A DNA stretch of 6,418 nt from Gammaproteobacteria bacterium (GCA_016214925.1 JACRMO010000009.1:1-6418); one strand, 5' to 3'; numbered from the stretch's first letter, positions 1 through 6,418 are shown. Translations and numbers: made by a program. Notes: generated from the sequence alone by a model not told the origin.

Positions 1-1
1 C

Positions 2-886
2 CTCGGTTGGCAGGCGGCCGTTGGCGCCTCCGGCACCATCCGTACGGTGCGCGATATTCTGGTGGAACAGGGTTGGAGCGAGCAGGGCATCACCCTGCAA
101 GGGCTGCGCAAGTTACGCAAGGCCATGTTTGATGCCGGACAGATCGACAAGCTCAAACTCAAAGGCTTGCCCGATGACCGCCGCCCGGTGCTGGCCGGTG
201 GTGTGGCCATTCTCAATGCGACCTTCGATGCCTTGCGCATCGAACGCATGTTGATTGCCCAAGGCGCACTGCGCGAAGGTCTTCTCTACGATCTGCTCGG
301 CCGCATTCAGCACGACGACGTGCGCGAGGCGGCGGTACTGGCCTTGTGCAACCGTTATCAGGTGGACCTGCAACATGCCGCTCGCGTGGAAGGCGTTGCA
401 CAGCAACTGTTGGATCAATTGGCGGCGGATTGGAATCTGAGCCATCCCATGCAGCACACCTGGCTGCACTGGGCCGCGTGTCTGCACGAAGTCGGTCTGG
501 TGATCGCCCACAGCCAGTATCACAAGCATGGCGCCTATCTGGTGCAATACTCCGATCTGGCCGGTTTCTCGGTGCGCGATCAGGCGTTGCTCGCGATGCT
601 GGTGCGCGGCCATCGACGCAAATTCCCGCGCGATGAATTGGCGGCGCTGCCCAAGGCGCTGCAGGAACCGGCGCATCGGTTGACGGCGTTGCTGCGGCTC
701 GCCGTGTTGCTGCGCCGCGATCGCGCCGATGCGCCCGTGCCCGAGATCAAGACCAAGGTCGAAGGCAATCAACTGAAACTGAAATTCCCCGAGGGTTGGC
801 TGGAGGCGCACCCGCTGACCTCCGCGGATCTCGCCGAGGAACAGAAATACCTGGATACGGCCGGCGTTGCCTTGGTGTTCGGTTGA
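2..886 (+). CDS. ppx: Exopolyphosphatase (Ppx/GppA family), C-terminal part, 5' end outside window
   Basis: Ppx releases orthophosphate from the ends of polyphosphate chains in the cytosol; the related GppA acts on pppGpp. The open frame runs in from the left edge: codons from position 2 read LGWQAAVGASGTIRTVRDIL, which continues the family core, so the GTG at 47 is internal and not the start. About 294 residues are visible of a family usually near 500, so roughly 200 N-terminal residues, including the first actin-like subdomain, are missing. Visible marks, numbered from position 2, are VGASGT (7-12), the glycine-rich LAGGVAIL (64-71), the GALREGLLYDLL block (88-99), and the C-terminal HD-like helical domain with LHEVG (161-165) and HSQYHKHGAYL (170-180). 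It ends in TGA. No frameshift is seen. Ppk1 lies in the same window facing it, which favours Ppx over GppA. The family is certain; the Ppx/GppA choice is likely. Confidence 0.93.
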   Translation, partial: LGWQAAVGASGTIRTVRDILVEQGWSEQGITLQGLRKLRKAMFDAGQIDKLKLKGLPDDRRPVLAGGVAILNATFDALRIERMLIAQGALREGLLYDLLGRIQHDDVREAAVLALCNRYQVDLQHAARVEGVAQQLLDQLAADWNLSHPMQHTWLHWAACLHEVGLVIAHSQYHKHGAYLVQYSDLAGFSVRDQALLAMLVRGHRRKFPRDELAALPKALQEPAHRLTALLRLAVLLRRDRADAPVPEIKTKVEGNQLKLKFPEGWLEAHPLTSADLAEEQKYLDTAGVALVFG

Positions 887-1071
887 GCCGGTAATTTGCC
901 GTCGGGGTCACGCCACAGGTCGCCCTGCACCGCCAAATGTGCGAGAATGCGCCCCTCGCACGACCCGTCCCCTCCGCAGTACGCGCATTCCGTATCCGGC
1001 CTTACAGGGACCACCCCGGCGCAGGGTCCGTCCCCGCGTGTGTCTAACCCCATGATTGTGGAAGCAGCAAC
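887..1071 (+). promoter_or_regulatory. Gap between ppx and the ABC-F gene with weak promoter-like and inverted-repeat signals
   Basis: This 185-nt gap holds no convincing gene. The best signals are a 7-bp inverted repeat, GTGCGAG (939-945) and CTCGCAC (955-961) with a 9-nt loop, and an extended -10-like TGC-GAGAAT (940-948) overlapping its left arm. There is no good -35 at the right distance and no T-run after the repeat, so it does not look like an intrinsic terminator of ppx. A promoter for the ABC-F gene with a possible operator is one reading; chance in GC-rich DNA is another. Confidence 0.3.
1060..1064 (+). promoter_or_regulatory. Ribosome binding site for the TTG-started ABC-F gene
   Basis: GGAAG lies 7 nt before the TTG at 1072. 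It supports TTG as the true start: in this frame there is a TAA at 1045-1047 and no ATG or GTG between it and the TTG. The N-terminus it gives (MITTANITMQFG) matches the conserved first strand of YbiT proteins. Confidence 0.6.
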
Positions 1072-2601
1072 TTGATTACCACCGCCAATATCACCATGCA
1101 GTTCGGGCCCAAGCCCCTGTTCGAGAATATCTCGGTCAAATTCGGCAACGGCAATCGCTACGGCCTGATCGGCGCCAACGGCTGCGGCAAGTCGACGCTG
1201 ATGAAAATCCTCGGCGGCGATCTGGAACCGACGGCGGGCAATGTCTGTGTCGATGCCAATGAGCGCGTCGGCAAACTGCGTCAGGATCAGTTCGCCTTCG
1301 AGGACTACACGGTGCTCGACACGGTCATCATGGGTCATGCCGAACTCTGGGCGGTGAAGCGCGAGCGTGACCGCATTTATTCGCTGCCGGAGATGAGCGA
1401 AGAAGAGGGCATGCAAGTCGCCGATCTCGAAGTGCATTTCGCCGAACTGGACGGTTACACCGCCGAGGCGCGTGCCGGCGAACTGCTGCTGGGTCTGGAT
1501 ATTCCGGTGGAACAGCACACCGGTCTGATGAGCGCGGTGGCGCTGGACATCAACACCATTCGCTGGCTGGAAGACGTGCTCAACGCGCGCAACAGCACCA
1601 TGATCATCATTTCCCATGACCGGCATTTCCTGAACAGCGTGTGCACGCACATGGCCGATCTGGATTACGGCGAGTTGCGCGTCTATCCGGGCAACTACGA
1701 CGACTACATGACCGCCTCGACGCAGGCGCGCGAACGTCTGTATGCCGACAATGCGAAGAAGAAGGCGCAGATTGCCGATCTGCAATCCTTCGTCAGCCGT
1801 TTCTCGGCGAACGCTTCCAAGGCCAAGCAGGCGACCTCGCGCGCCAAGCAGATCGAGAAGATCAAGCTCGACGAGATCAAGCCGTCGAGCCGCGTGAATC
1901 CCTACATCCGTTTCGAACAGATCAAGAAGCTCTACCGTCTGGCGCTTGAAGTCGAAGGCGTTAGTAAGGGTTATGGCGAGACGCCGCTGTTCAAGAATCT
2001 CAATCTGATGATCGAGGTTGGCGAACGCATCGCCGTGATCGGCCCGAATGGTATCGGCAAGAGCACGCTCTTGCGCACGCTGGTCGGCGAGCTGGCGGCC
2101 GACAGCGGCAACGTCAAATGGTCGGAGAACTCGGATATCGGCTACTTCGCCCAGGATCACGCCGCCGATTTCGCCACCGACATGCCGCTGTTCGAATGGA
2201 TGAGTCAGTGGAAAAAACCCAGCGATGACGAGCAGGCCATCCGTGGTGTGTTGGGCCGCTTGCTGTTTTCGTCGGACGACACCAATAAATCCGTGAAGGT
2301 GCTGTCCGGTGGCGAGCAGGGACGCATGCTGTTCGGCAAGCTGATGCTGCAACGCTCCAATATCCTGATCATGGACGAACCGACCAACCACCTGGACATG
2401 GAGTCCATCGAGTCGCTCAACACCGCGCTGGAGAATTACCCGGGCACGCTGATCTTCGTCAGTCATGACCGCGAATTCGTCTCCTCGCTGGCGACGCGCA
2501 TCATCGAGCTGACGCCGAACGGCGTGGTCAACTTCAACGGCAGCTACGACGATTACCTGCACAGCCAGGGCATCGAAATGCTGGGCAAGACCGGGACCTA
2601 G
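1072..2601 (+). CDS. ybiT: ABC-F ATPase, YbiT subgroup, with about 28 residues missing from ATPase domain 1
   Basis: ABC-F proteins are soluble twin-ATPase factors that bind the ribosomal E site and act on translation; YbiT is a housekeeping member. The 509-residue product matches my recollection of E. coli YbiT (about 530) from end to end. Domain 1 has Walker A GANGCGKST (34-42), the KLRQDQFAF region and the switch histidine H182 in ISHDRHF. The charged helical linker typical of ABC-F covers about 210-290 (ADNAKKKAQIADLQSF). Domain 2 is complete: Walker A GPNGIGKST (324-332), signature LSGGEQ (411-416), Walker B LIMDEPTNHLD with catalytic E436, and H465 in VSHDREF. Domain 1 has no signature region and no Walker B: it runs PVEQHTGLMSAVA straight into LDINTIRWLE (junction A157/L158), where relatives have roughly 28 more residues ending in LLLDEPTNN. 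The C-terminus has about 7 extra residues (MLGKTGT). The family is certain; whether the product is active is doubtful. Confidence 0.95.
   Translation: MITTANITMQFGPKPLFENISVKFGNGNRYGLIGANGCGKSTLMKILGGDLEPTAGNVCVDANERVGKLRQDQFAFEDYTVLDTVIMGHAELWAVKRERDRIYSLPEMSEEEGMQVADLEVHFAELDGYTAEARAGELLLGLDIPVEQHTGLMSAVALDINTIRWLEDVLNARNSTMIIISHDRHFLNSVCTHMADLDYGELRVYPGNYDDYMTASTQARERLYADNAKKKAQIADLQSFVSRFSANASKAKQATSRAKQIEKIKLDEIKPSSRVNPYIRFEQIKKLYRLALEVEGVSKGYGETPLFKNLNLMIEVGERIAVIGPNGIGKSTLLRTLVGELAADSGNVKWSENSDIGYFAQDHAADFATDMPLFEWMSQWKKPSDDEQAIRGVLGRLLFSSDDTNKSVKVLSGGEQGRMLFGKLMLQRSNILIMDEPTNHLDMESIESLNTALENYPGTLIFVSHDREFVSSLATRIIELTPNGVVNFNGSYDDYLHSQGIEMLGKTGT
1537..1551 (+). other. In-frame deletion junction in ATPase domain 1 of the ABC-F gene
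   Basis: The codons here read V-A-L-D-I. In YbiT relatives the V-A is followed by about 28 residues (PGWKLRV..., then the hydrophobic strand and DEPTNN) before L-D-I. The apparent break is between 1542 and 1543. About 84 bp are missing, which fits 509 residues observed against about 530 plus a 7-residue tail extension. No repeat or insertion scar is visible at the join, and the neighbouring codons on both sides are well conserved. The missing length comes from remembered family sequences, not from an alignment I ran. Confidence 0.85.
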
Positions 2602-2605
2602 CCGC

Positions 2606-2641
2606 CTGCCGGGGTCCAGCAGGTTGCTAGATCCCCGGCAG
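2606..2641. terminator. GC-rich hairpin between convergent genes, possible bidirectional terminator
   Basis: CTGCCGGGG (2606-2614) pairs perfectly with CCCCGGCAG (2633-2641). Inside the 18-nt loop, AGCA (2618-2621) can pair with TGCT (2625-2628). The hairpin fills the 41-nt gap between the ABC-F stop (TAG, ending 2601) and the stop of the reverse gene (TAA, 2645-2643). The position and the 9-bp GC stem suit a shared terminator. There is no T-run on either side, so it is not a textbook intrinsic terminator; it could instead protect 3' ends or work with Rho. Confidence 0.55.
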
Positions 2642-2642
2642 C

Positions 2643-4583
2643 TTAGCGTAGCGTCATCGCGGAACCTGCATCTTGCCGCGCACCTTCGCGCATACCACGC
2701 GGCCGCTCGCGTGTCTTCGCACGTGATTCCTTCACCTCATCCGCAGTCGCTTGTCCGGATGCCGCAGCCTGACGGGGCGGTGGCGTCGTGGCTTGCTGTG
2801 ACGGTCGTTCGGTCTGGCGTGCTTGCCGATAGTCGCGGCGTGGCTCGACGGGTGGCGGCGTGGAACGGCGACGCTCGCTGTGTGCCACAGGCGTTTCACG
2901 TCGCGGTACGGCCCTGCGCGTTTCTTTGTGTTTAATCTGCGCTTGCAGCGCGATCGGTTTTTGGACGGGTGAAGATGGCTGTACGCGCGTCGGCCGTGTC
3001 GGCGCCTCGATCACGCGCCGATGATTGCCGTCGATGTTCGTTGGCTGTTGCGGGCGATGGCGCACGACACGCTCCGCAGCCGTCGGTAACGGTTGCTTAT
3101 CGAGCGTCTGTTTTCGGTCGGCGGGGCGGGTTGCCTTGGCGGGCACGGGTGTTTTCCGCGCAGGAGTAGGCGGCAGCGCAAAGGATTTCCGCTCACGCTC
3201 CGCAGATGCCGCAGGTCCGCGTTGCTCCGGCTGACGCTGATTTTTCGATTGCACACCGGGCGCGGGACGCGCATGCATGATCACGTCATGTTCGAGACTT
3301 CTGCTCGGTCGCGCCTTGACGAAGGTGTCGCGTTCCACCGCCGTCACCGCAGACGGTTTGTTGCGATAGGCGTGCCGGACGCCATGCGTCGGCCGACCAC
3401 CGGCGTAGTTGTTGTAGACGTTATTGATGACGGTGTTGTTGACTACGGTGTGGTTGTGAATGTTGGTGACGTTCACGTTGTGGAAGTAATTCCGACTGAC
3501 GTGATACGGCGGTTCATAGACGTCACGCGGCCCCAGTGGGTACCAGCCGATCGGACGGGCGCCCTGCGAAAAGCGCATGCTCCCGTTGTCAGCGCCGATG
3601 AAAGCAACCAGTGCCGGCGCGTATACCGGGCGCACCCGCGCCGGTCCGGGAATCCAGCCCCAGCGTTCGCGCACACAGACCCAACGTCCATAGTGGGATG
3701 GTGCAAACCCCCACGGTGCGTTGTCCACCCAAGTCCACCCCCACGGTTCCACCCACGCCCAATGACCGTCGCGATACGGCACCCACTCGGAGGCCACGCG
3801 CCGCGGATACCACACCGGACCATAGTCCGACTCTTCCCGCCAATCGCCGTAGTCATCCAGGTCGGCGTAGCCGACGACTTCATCCGAAACATACTGACGT
3901 GCCACGGGTTGGCGATAGCGTTCGTCGCGCGCAAAACACCAGTCGTCGAAATCATCCGGGCGCGGTAGATCGAACACCTCATAGTCGCGCAGATTGGAAT
4001 CAGGGAAGCGGTAGGACTGGCGGGCCGTGACGCGTTGATAGGCATCGTCCTCGCCATAGACTTCGGCGTTACCCTCGAAGACCGTCACCTGCGTTGCGCC
4101 GTCGCGTGCATCGACGCGATAGGCGCCAGGTTCGCTGATGATCAGTGTCAATGTCGGCGTGGCGATTTCATAGCGCTGTCCATCGTAGAGATTGCGCACG
4201 GTCAGATTGAGTGTGCCCTCGGTCAGTTCGAATTGTGCGGCCTGCTCATCGAGCGTCCGGAGCTGTAGTTCGCTGCGCGCGTCCAGACGCAGCGCCGCGC
4301 TGCCCAGATCCAGTTCGGTGCGCGCAGCGCCTTCGGTATATACACGGTCGCCGGTGATCAGCGGGCGGTTCAGGCTGGCTTCACGCCACGTCTCGTCGCC
4401 GGCCGATGCGAAACCGACCTCGCCGGAGAGCACGCTGAGTCGCGCCACGCGCGCCGGCGGGTCGGCGAACGTCATGGGCGCAATGAGAGATAGCGCCAAG
4501 GCCATCAACCAGCGGACGAGTCCAGGCAAGTAATTCGGATATGACCGTGGCTTGGATCGGGTGTTCGATGTGAGTCGCTGCAC
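2643..4583 (-). CDS. Secreted FecR-domain / DUF6600 protein with basic low-complexity tail
   Basis: This is a 646-residue envelope protein of unknown function. The GTG start has AGGGAGG 9 nt upstream. A signal peptide is clear: an Arg/Lys n-region, the hydrophobic stretch WLMALALSLIAPMTFA (25-40), and likely cleavage after A40 before DPPARV. Residues about 48-175 form a FecR-type beta domain (SVLSGEVGFAS, LDLGSAALRL, FELTEGTLNL, VTVFEGNAEV). Residues about 205-360 match the Trp-rich DUF6600 family: DDWCFARD, VVGYADLDDYGDW, YGPVWYP, HWAWVEPWGWTWVDNAPWGF, HYGRWV, RPVYAPALVAFIG, PLGPRDVY. An Asn/His-rich stretch follows (about 364-395, VNVTNIHNHTVVNNTVINNV), then about 220 residues rich in Pro, Arg, Gln and Thr, strongly basic and probably disordered. 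C216 and C303 are cysteines of the mature part and could form a disulfide. No membrane segment follows the signal, so it is likely periplasmic or surface-associated. FecR domains elsewhere belong to iron-signalling anti-sigma proteins, but no sigma factor or TonB receptor is nearby, so that role should not be assumed. Confidence 0.9.
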   Translation of the reverse strand: MQRLTSNTRSKPRSYPNYLPGLVRWLMALALSLIAPMTFADPPARVARLSVLSGEVGFASAGDETWREASLNRPLITGDRVYTEGAARTELDLGSAALRLDARSELQLRTLDEQAAQFELTEGTLNLTVRNLYDGQRYEIATPTLTLIISEPGAYRVDARDGATQVTVFEGNAEVYGEDDAYQRVTARQSYRFPDSNLRDYEVFDLPRPDDFDDWCFARDERYRQPVARQYVSDEVVGYADLDDYGDWREESDYGPVWYPRRVASEWVPYRDGHWAWVEPWGWTWVDNAPWGFAPSHYGRWVCVRERWGWIPGPARVRPVYAPALVAFIGADNGSMRFSQGARPIGWYPLGPRDVYEPPYHVSRNYFHNVNVTNIHNHTVVNNTVINNVYNNYAGGRPTHGVRHAYRNKPSAVTAVERDTFVKARPSRSLEHDVIMHARPAPGVQSKNQRQPEQRGPAASAERERKSFALPPTPARKTPVPAKATRPADRKQTLDKQPLPTAAERVVRHRPQQPTNIDGNHRRVIEAPTRPTRVQPSSPVQKPIALQAQIKHKETRRAVPRRETPVAHSERRRSTPPPVEPRRDYRQARQTERPSQQATTPPPRQAAASGQATADEVKESRAKTRERPRGMREGARQDAGSAMTLR

Positions 4584-4592
4584 TGTCGCCTG

Positions 4593-4599
4593 CCTCCCT
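4593..4599 (-). promoter_or_regulatory. Strong ribosome binding site fixing the GTG start of the FecR/DUF6600 gene
   Basis: The reverse strand reads AGGGAGG, with 9 nt to the GTG at 4583-4581. It supports that start over the in-frame TTG at 4529, which has no comparable site and would shorten the signal-peptide n-region. Confidence 0.65.
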
Positions 4600-4603
4600 G
4601 GAA

Positions 4604-4613
4604 GCAGATCTGC
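4604..4613. promoter_or_regulatory. Perfect 10-bp palindrome upstream of the FecR/DUF6600 gene
   Basis: GCAGATCTGC is its own reverse complement and lies 21 nt before the GTG start, directly next to the 4614-4631 hairpin. A binding site for a dimeric regulator or a leader-RNA element is possible. No known operator consensus is recognised, and chance is not excluded. Confidence 0.35.
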
Positions 4614-4631
4614 GCAGGGTGATTACCCTGC
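4614..4631 (-). terminator. Perfect 7-bp hairpin between ppk1 and the FecR/DUF6600 gene
   Basis: GCAGGGT (4614-4620) and ACCCTGC (4625-4631) form a 7-bp stem with a 4-nt loop. It lies about 60 nt past the ppk1 stop and about 30 nt before the next start. There is no T-run after it on the reverse strand, so it could be a weak terminator, a processing site or an attenuator-like leader hairpin. In the rest of the 106-nt gap (4584-4689) I see only the ribosome binding site and the adjacent palindrome, and no clear promoter. Confidence 0.4.
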
Positions 4632-4689
4632 ATGGCGGCAGACTAGGCTGGTGGGCCTGAATGGCGACTGAACGAAGCGGGAAAACGAA

Positions 4690-6418
4690 TCAGACGGGCA
4701 TGGCGCGCTGTTCCAGCAGCGTGGCTTGCGCACTGCGCGGTTTCTGATTGCTGGCGGGTTTGACGCGGCGGTATTCGCCGTCCTTGTTCAGCACCCATGC
4801 CTGGGTGTTGTCGGCGAGATAGAGTTCCAGGCCTTCCTTCACGATGCGGTTGCGCAGGCTTTGTTCGTCGACGGGAAAGCCGATCTCGACACGCTGGAAG
4901 AAGTTGCGATCCATCCAGTCGGCACTGGACAGATATAAATCGTACTCGTCCTGGTTGTGGAAGTAGAACACGCGCGTATGTTCCAGGAAGCGACCGATAA
5001 TCGAACGCACCTGGATGTTTTCCGAGACCCCGGGAACGCCCGGGCGCAGGCAACAGACGCCGCGGATAATCAGGTCGATCTTCACGCCGGCCTGCGAGGC
5101 CTGATACAGCGCGCGGATGATCTGCGGTTCGATCAGTGCGTTCATCTTGGCGATGATGCGCGCGGGTTTACCGGCGCGCGCATGATCCGCTTCGCGTTCG
5201 ATCAGGCGCAGCAGTTCCTTGTGCAGGGTGAAGGGTGCCTGGAGGATCTTTTTCAGTTTCTTCACGCGGCCCAGGCTGGTCAGCAACTGGAACACGCGGT
5301 GAATATCCTCGCCGATGGCGCGGTCGCTGGTGAACAATCCATAGTCGGTGTACAAGCGTGCGGTGCGCGCGTGGTAGTTGCCGGTTGCCAGATGCACATA
5401 GTGACGTAGACGCCGGCCTTCGCGGCGCGTCACCAGGATCATTTTGGCGTGGGTCTTGTAACCGACCACGCCATACACCACATGCGCGCCGGCCTCCTGC
5501 AAACGGGTGGCCAGTTTGATGTTCTGTTCCTCGTCGAAGCGCGCGCGCAACTCCACCACCACGGTGACTTCCTTGCCGGCGCGCGCGGCGTCGACCAGCG
5601 CGTTGACCACGGCGGAATCGGCGCCGGTGCGGTAGAGCGTTTGTTTGATCGCCAATACCTGCGGATCTGCCGCGGCCTGACGCAGGAAATCGATCACCGG
5701 CAGAAAGGATTCGAAGGGATGATGCAGCAGGATATCGCGCGTCTGGATCGCCTCGAACAGGTTCTGTGCCGGGCCCACGCTGCTCGGGCGCGCGGGTGAC
5801 AAGGGCGGAGAGGTTAGATCGGGACGCTCGACCAAGTCGTAGACTGCCAGCAGGCGGTTGAGGTTGACCGGGCCGTTGACCTGATACAGATCGACGGCGT
5901 CCAGACCGAATTTATGCAGCAGGAAATTCGCCATTTCCGTGCTGCAATTGTCGGCGAGCTCCAGACGCACCTCGTCGCCGTAACGACGCGACAGCAGTTC
6001 GCCTTGCACGGCGCGCAGCAGGTCTTCGACTTCCTCGTCGTCGACGAACAGATCGCTGTTGCGGGTAACGCGGAACTGATAACAGCCGGTGACCTTCATG
6101 CCCGGGAACAGATCGCCGACATGCGCATGGATGATGGAGGTGAGGAATACGAAGTCGTTGGGACCGCGACTATAACTGTGCGGTACCTGGATCACGCGCG
6201 GCAGCGAGCGCGGTGCCTGCACAATCGCCACACCGCTGGAACGGCCGAAGGCATCCTTGCCCTCCAGCGAGACAATGAAGTTCAGGCTCTTGTTGAGCAG
6301 GCGCGGGAACGGATGCGCGGGGTCCAGGCCCAACGGGCTCAACACCGGCAGCAACTCATGGGTGAAGTGGCGTTGCACCCACTGCGCCTGTTTGGGTGTC
6401 CAATCGCTACGGCGCAGA
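4690..6418 (-). CDS. ppk1: Polyphosphate kinase 1, 5' end outside window
   Basis: Ppk1 reversibly moves the terminal phosphate of ATP onto polyphosphate through a phosphohistidine. The frame is open to the right edge: codons before the internal GTG at 6378 read LRRSDWTPKQAQW, which fits the family's end of the N-terminal domain, so this GTG is not the start. About 575 residues are visible against about 690 in E. coli, so roughly 110-120 are missing. Positions below count from the GTG at 6378. Seen in order: the PPK middle domain (LSPLGLDPAHPFPRLLNKSL, 13-32; FPGMKVTGCYQFRVTRNSDL, 91-110), then RDILLHHPFESF (214-225), IKQTLYRTGADS (244-255), ELRARFDEEQNI (276-287), YKTHAKMIL with H310 (the expected phosphorylated histidine), ATGNYHARTARLYTDYGL (331-348), IIAKMNAL (408-415), GVCCLRPGVPGVSENI (440-455), FLEHTRVFYF with H467 (second conserved histidine), and YLSSADWMDRN (482-492). 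Both histidines are present, so the visible part looks active. The last 20 or so residues are a variable tail. Confidence 0.97.
   Translation of the reverse strand, partial: LRRSDWTPKQAQWVQRHFTHELLPVLSPLGLDPAHPFPRLLNKSLNFIVSLEGKDAFGRSSGVAIVQAPRSLPRVIQVPHSYSRGPNDFVFLTSIIHAHVGDLFPGMKVTGCYQFRVTRNSDLFVDDEEVEDLLRAVQGELLSRRYGDEVRLELADNCSTEMANFLLHKFGLDAVDLYQVNGPVNLNRLLAVYDLVERPDLTSPPLSPARPSSVGPAQNLFEAIQTRDILLHHPFESFLPVIDFLRQAAADPQVLAIKQTLYRTGADSAVVNALVDAARAGKEVTVVVELRARFDEEQNIKLATRLQEAGAHVVYGVVGYKTHAKMILVTRREGRRLRHYVHLATGNYHARTARLYTDYGLFTSDRAIGEDIHRVFQLLTSLGRVKKLKKILQAPFTLHKELLRLIEREADHARAGKPARIIAKMNALIEPQIIRALYQASQAGVKIDLIIRGVCCLRPGVPGVSENIQVRSIIGRFLEHTRVFYFHNQDEYDLYLSSADWMDRNFFQRVEIGFPVDEQSLRNRIVKEGLELYLADNTQAWVLNKDGEYRRVKPASNQKPRSAQATLLEQRAMPV

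Noticed and set aside
47..49. GTG as the start of the first forward gene
   Set aside because: The frame is open to the left edge and its codons before 47 encode conserved Ppx/GppA core sequence (VGASGT), so the GTG is internal.
113..811. Reverse-strand open frame of 232 codons opposite ppx
   Set aside because: Antisense shadow of ppx; no family resemblance and no ribosome binding site noted.
769..2562. Long reverse-strand open frame of 597 codons opposite the ABC-F gene and the end of ppx
   Set aside because: Its product is rich in His, Val, Arg and Gln in the way typical of antisense reading of GC-rich genes, matches no family I recognise, crosses two real genes, and the forward genes have unmistakable family motifs.
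1072..2601. Antibiotic-resistance ABC-F protein
   Set aside because: Sequence and linker match the housekeeping YbiT group, and there is no mobile or resistance context.
3093..3968. Forward open frame of 291 codons opposite the FecR/DUF6600 gene
   Set aside because: The reverse-strand gene has a signal peptide, a ribosome binding site and clear DUF6600 motifs; the forward reading shows only composition-driven Arg/Val-rich sequence.
2643..4583. FecR-type anti-sigma regulator of iron uptake
   Set aside because: Only the FecR fold is shared. The protein has a cleavable signal with no cytoplasmic sigma-binding domain, carries DUF6600, and has no sigma factor or TonB receptor beside it.
4957..5799. 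Forward open frames opposite ppk1
   Set aside because: They are shadows of a highly conserved ppk1 coding region, with antisense-like His/Gln/Ala-rich composition.
6376..6378. GTG as the start of ppk1
   Set aside because: The frame stays open to the right edge with family-like residues before it, and Ppk1 would lack its N-terminal domain.

Overview
The window is GC-rich and almost fully coding, and every protein in it resembles gammaproteobacterial families. I infer a high-GC gammaproteobacterium but cannot place it more exactly. Nothing points to phage, plasmid, IS element, CRISPR or RNA genes.

Layout: two forward genes converge on two reverse genes. Forward: the 3' part of an exopolyphosphatase gene (ppx, 2-886, cut by the left edge), then a 185-nt gap, then an ABC-F ATPase of the YbiT subgroup (1072-2601, TTG start). 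Reverse, read from the right edge: the 3' part of polyphosphate kinase (ppk1, 6418-4690, cut by the right edge), then a 106-nt gap with a hairpin and a 10-bp palindrome, then a secreted FecR/DUF6600 protein with a long basic Pro/Arg/Gln-rich tail (4583-2643). The two converging transcription units meet in a 41-nt gap filled almost completely by a GC-rich hairpin (2606-2641). No gene-free stretch exceeds 300 nt.

Functionally, the enzyme that makes polyphosphate (Ppk1) and the one that degrades it (Ppx) lie at the two ends, facing each other. The ABC-F factor (ribosome-associated translation factor family) and the envelope FecR/DUF6600 protein sit between them and have no obvious polyphosphate role.

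The strongest anomaly is in the ABC-F gene. The protein matches YbiT nearly end to end, but the first ATPase domain lacks about 28 consecutive residues between A157 and L158. The missing block is the one that carries the ABC signature region and the Walker B / catalytic glutamate motif. The frame is kept and the flanks are well conserved. Because ABC-F domains pair head to tail, both ATP sites should be damaged. This is either a real recent in-frame deletion, a divergent regulatory form, or a sequence artefact. I found no convincing wholly new multi-gene system here.
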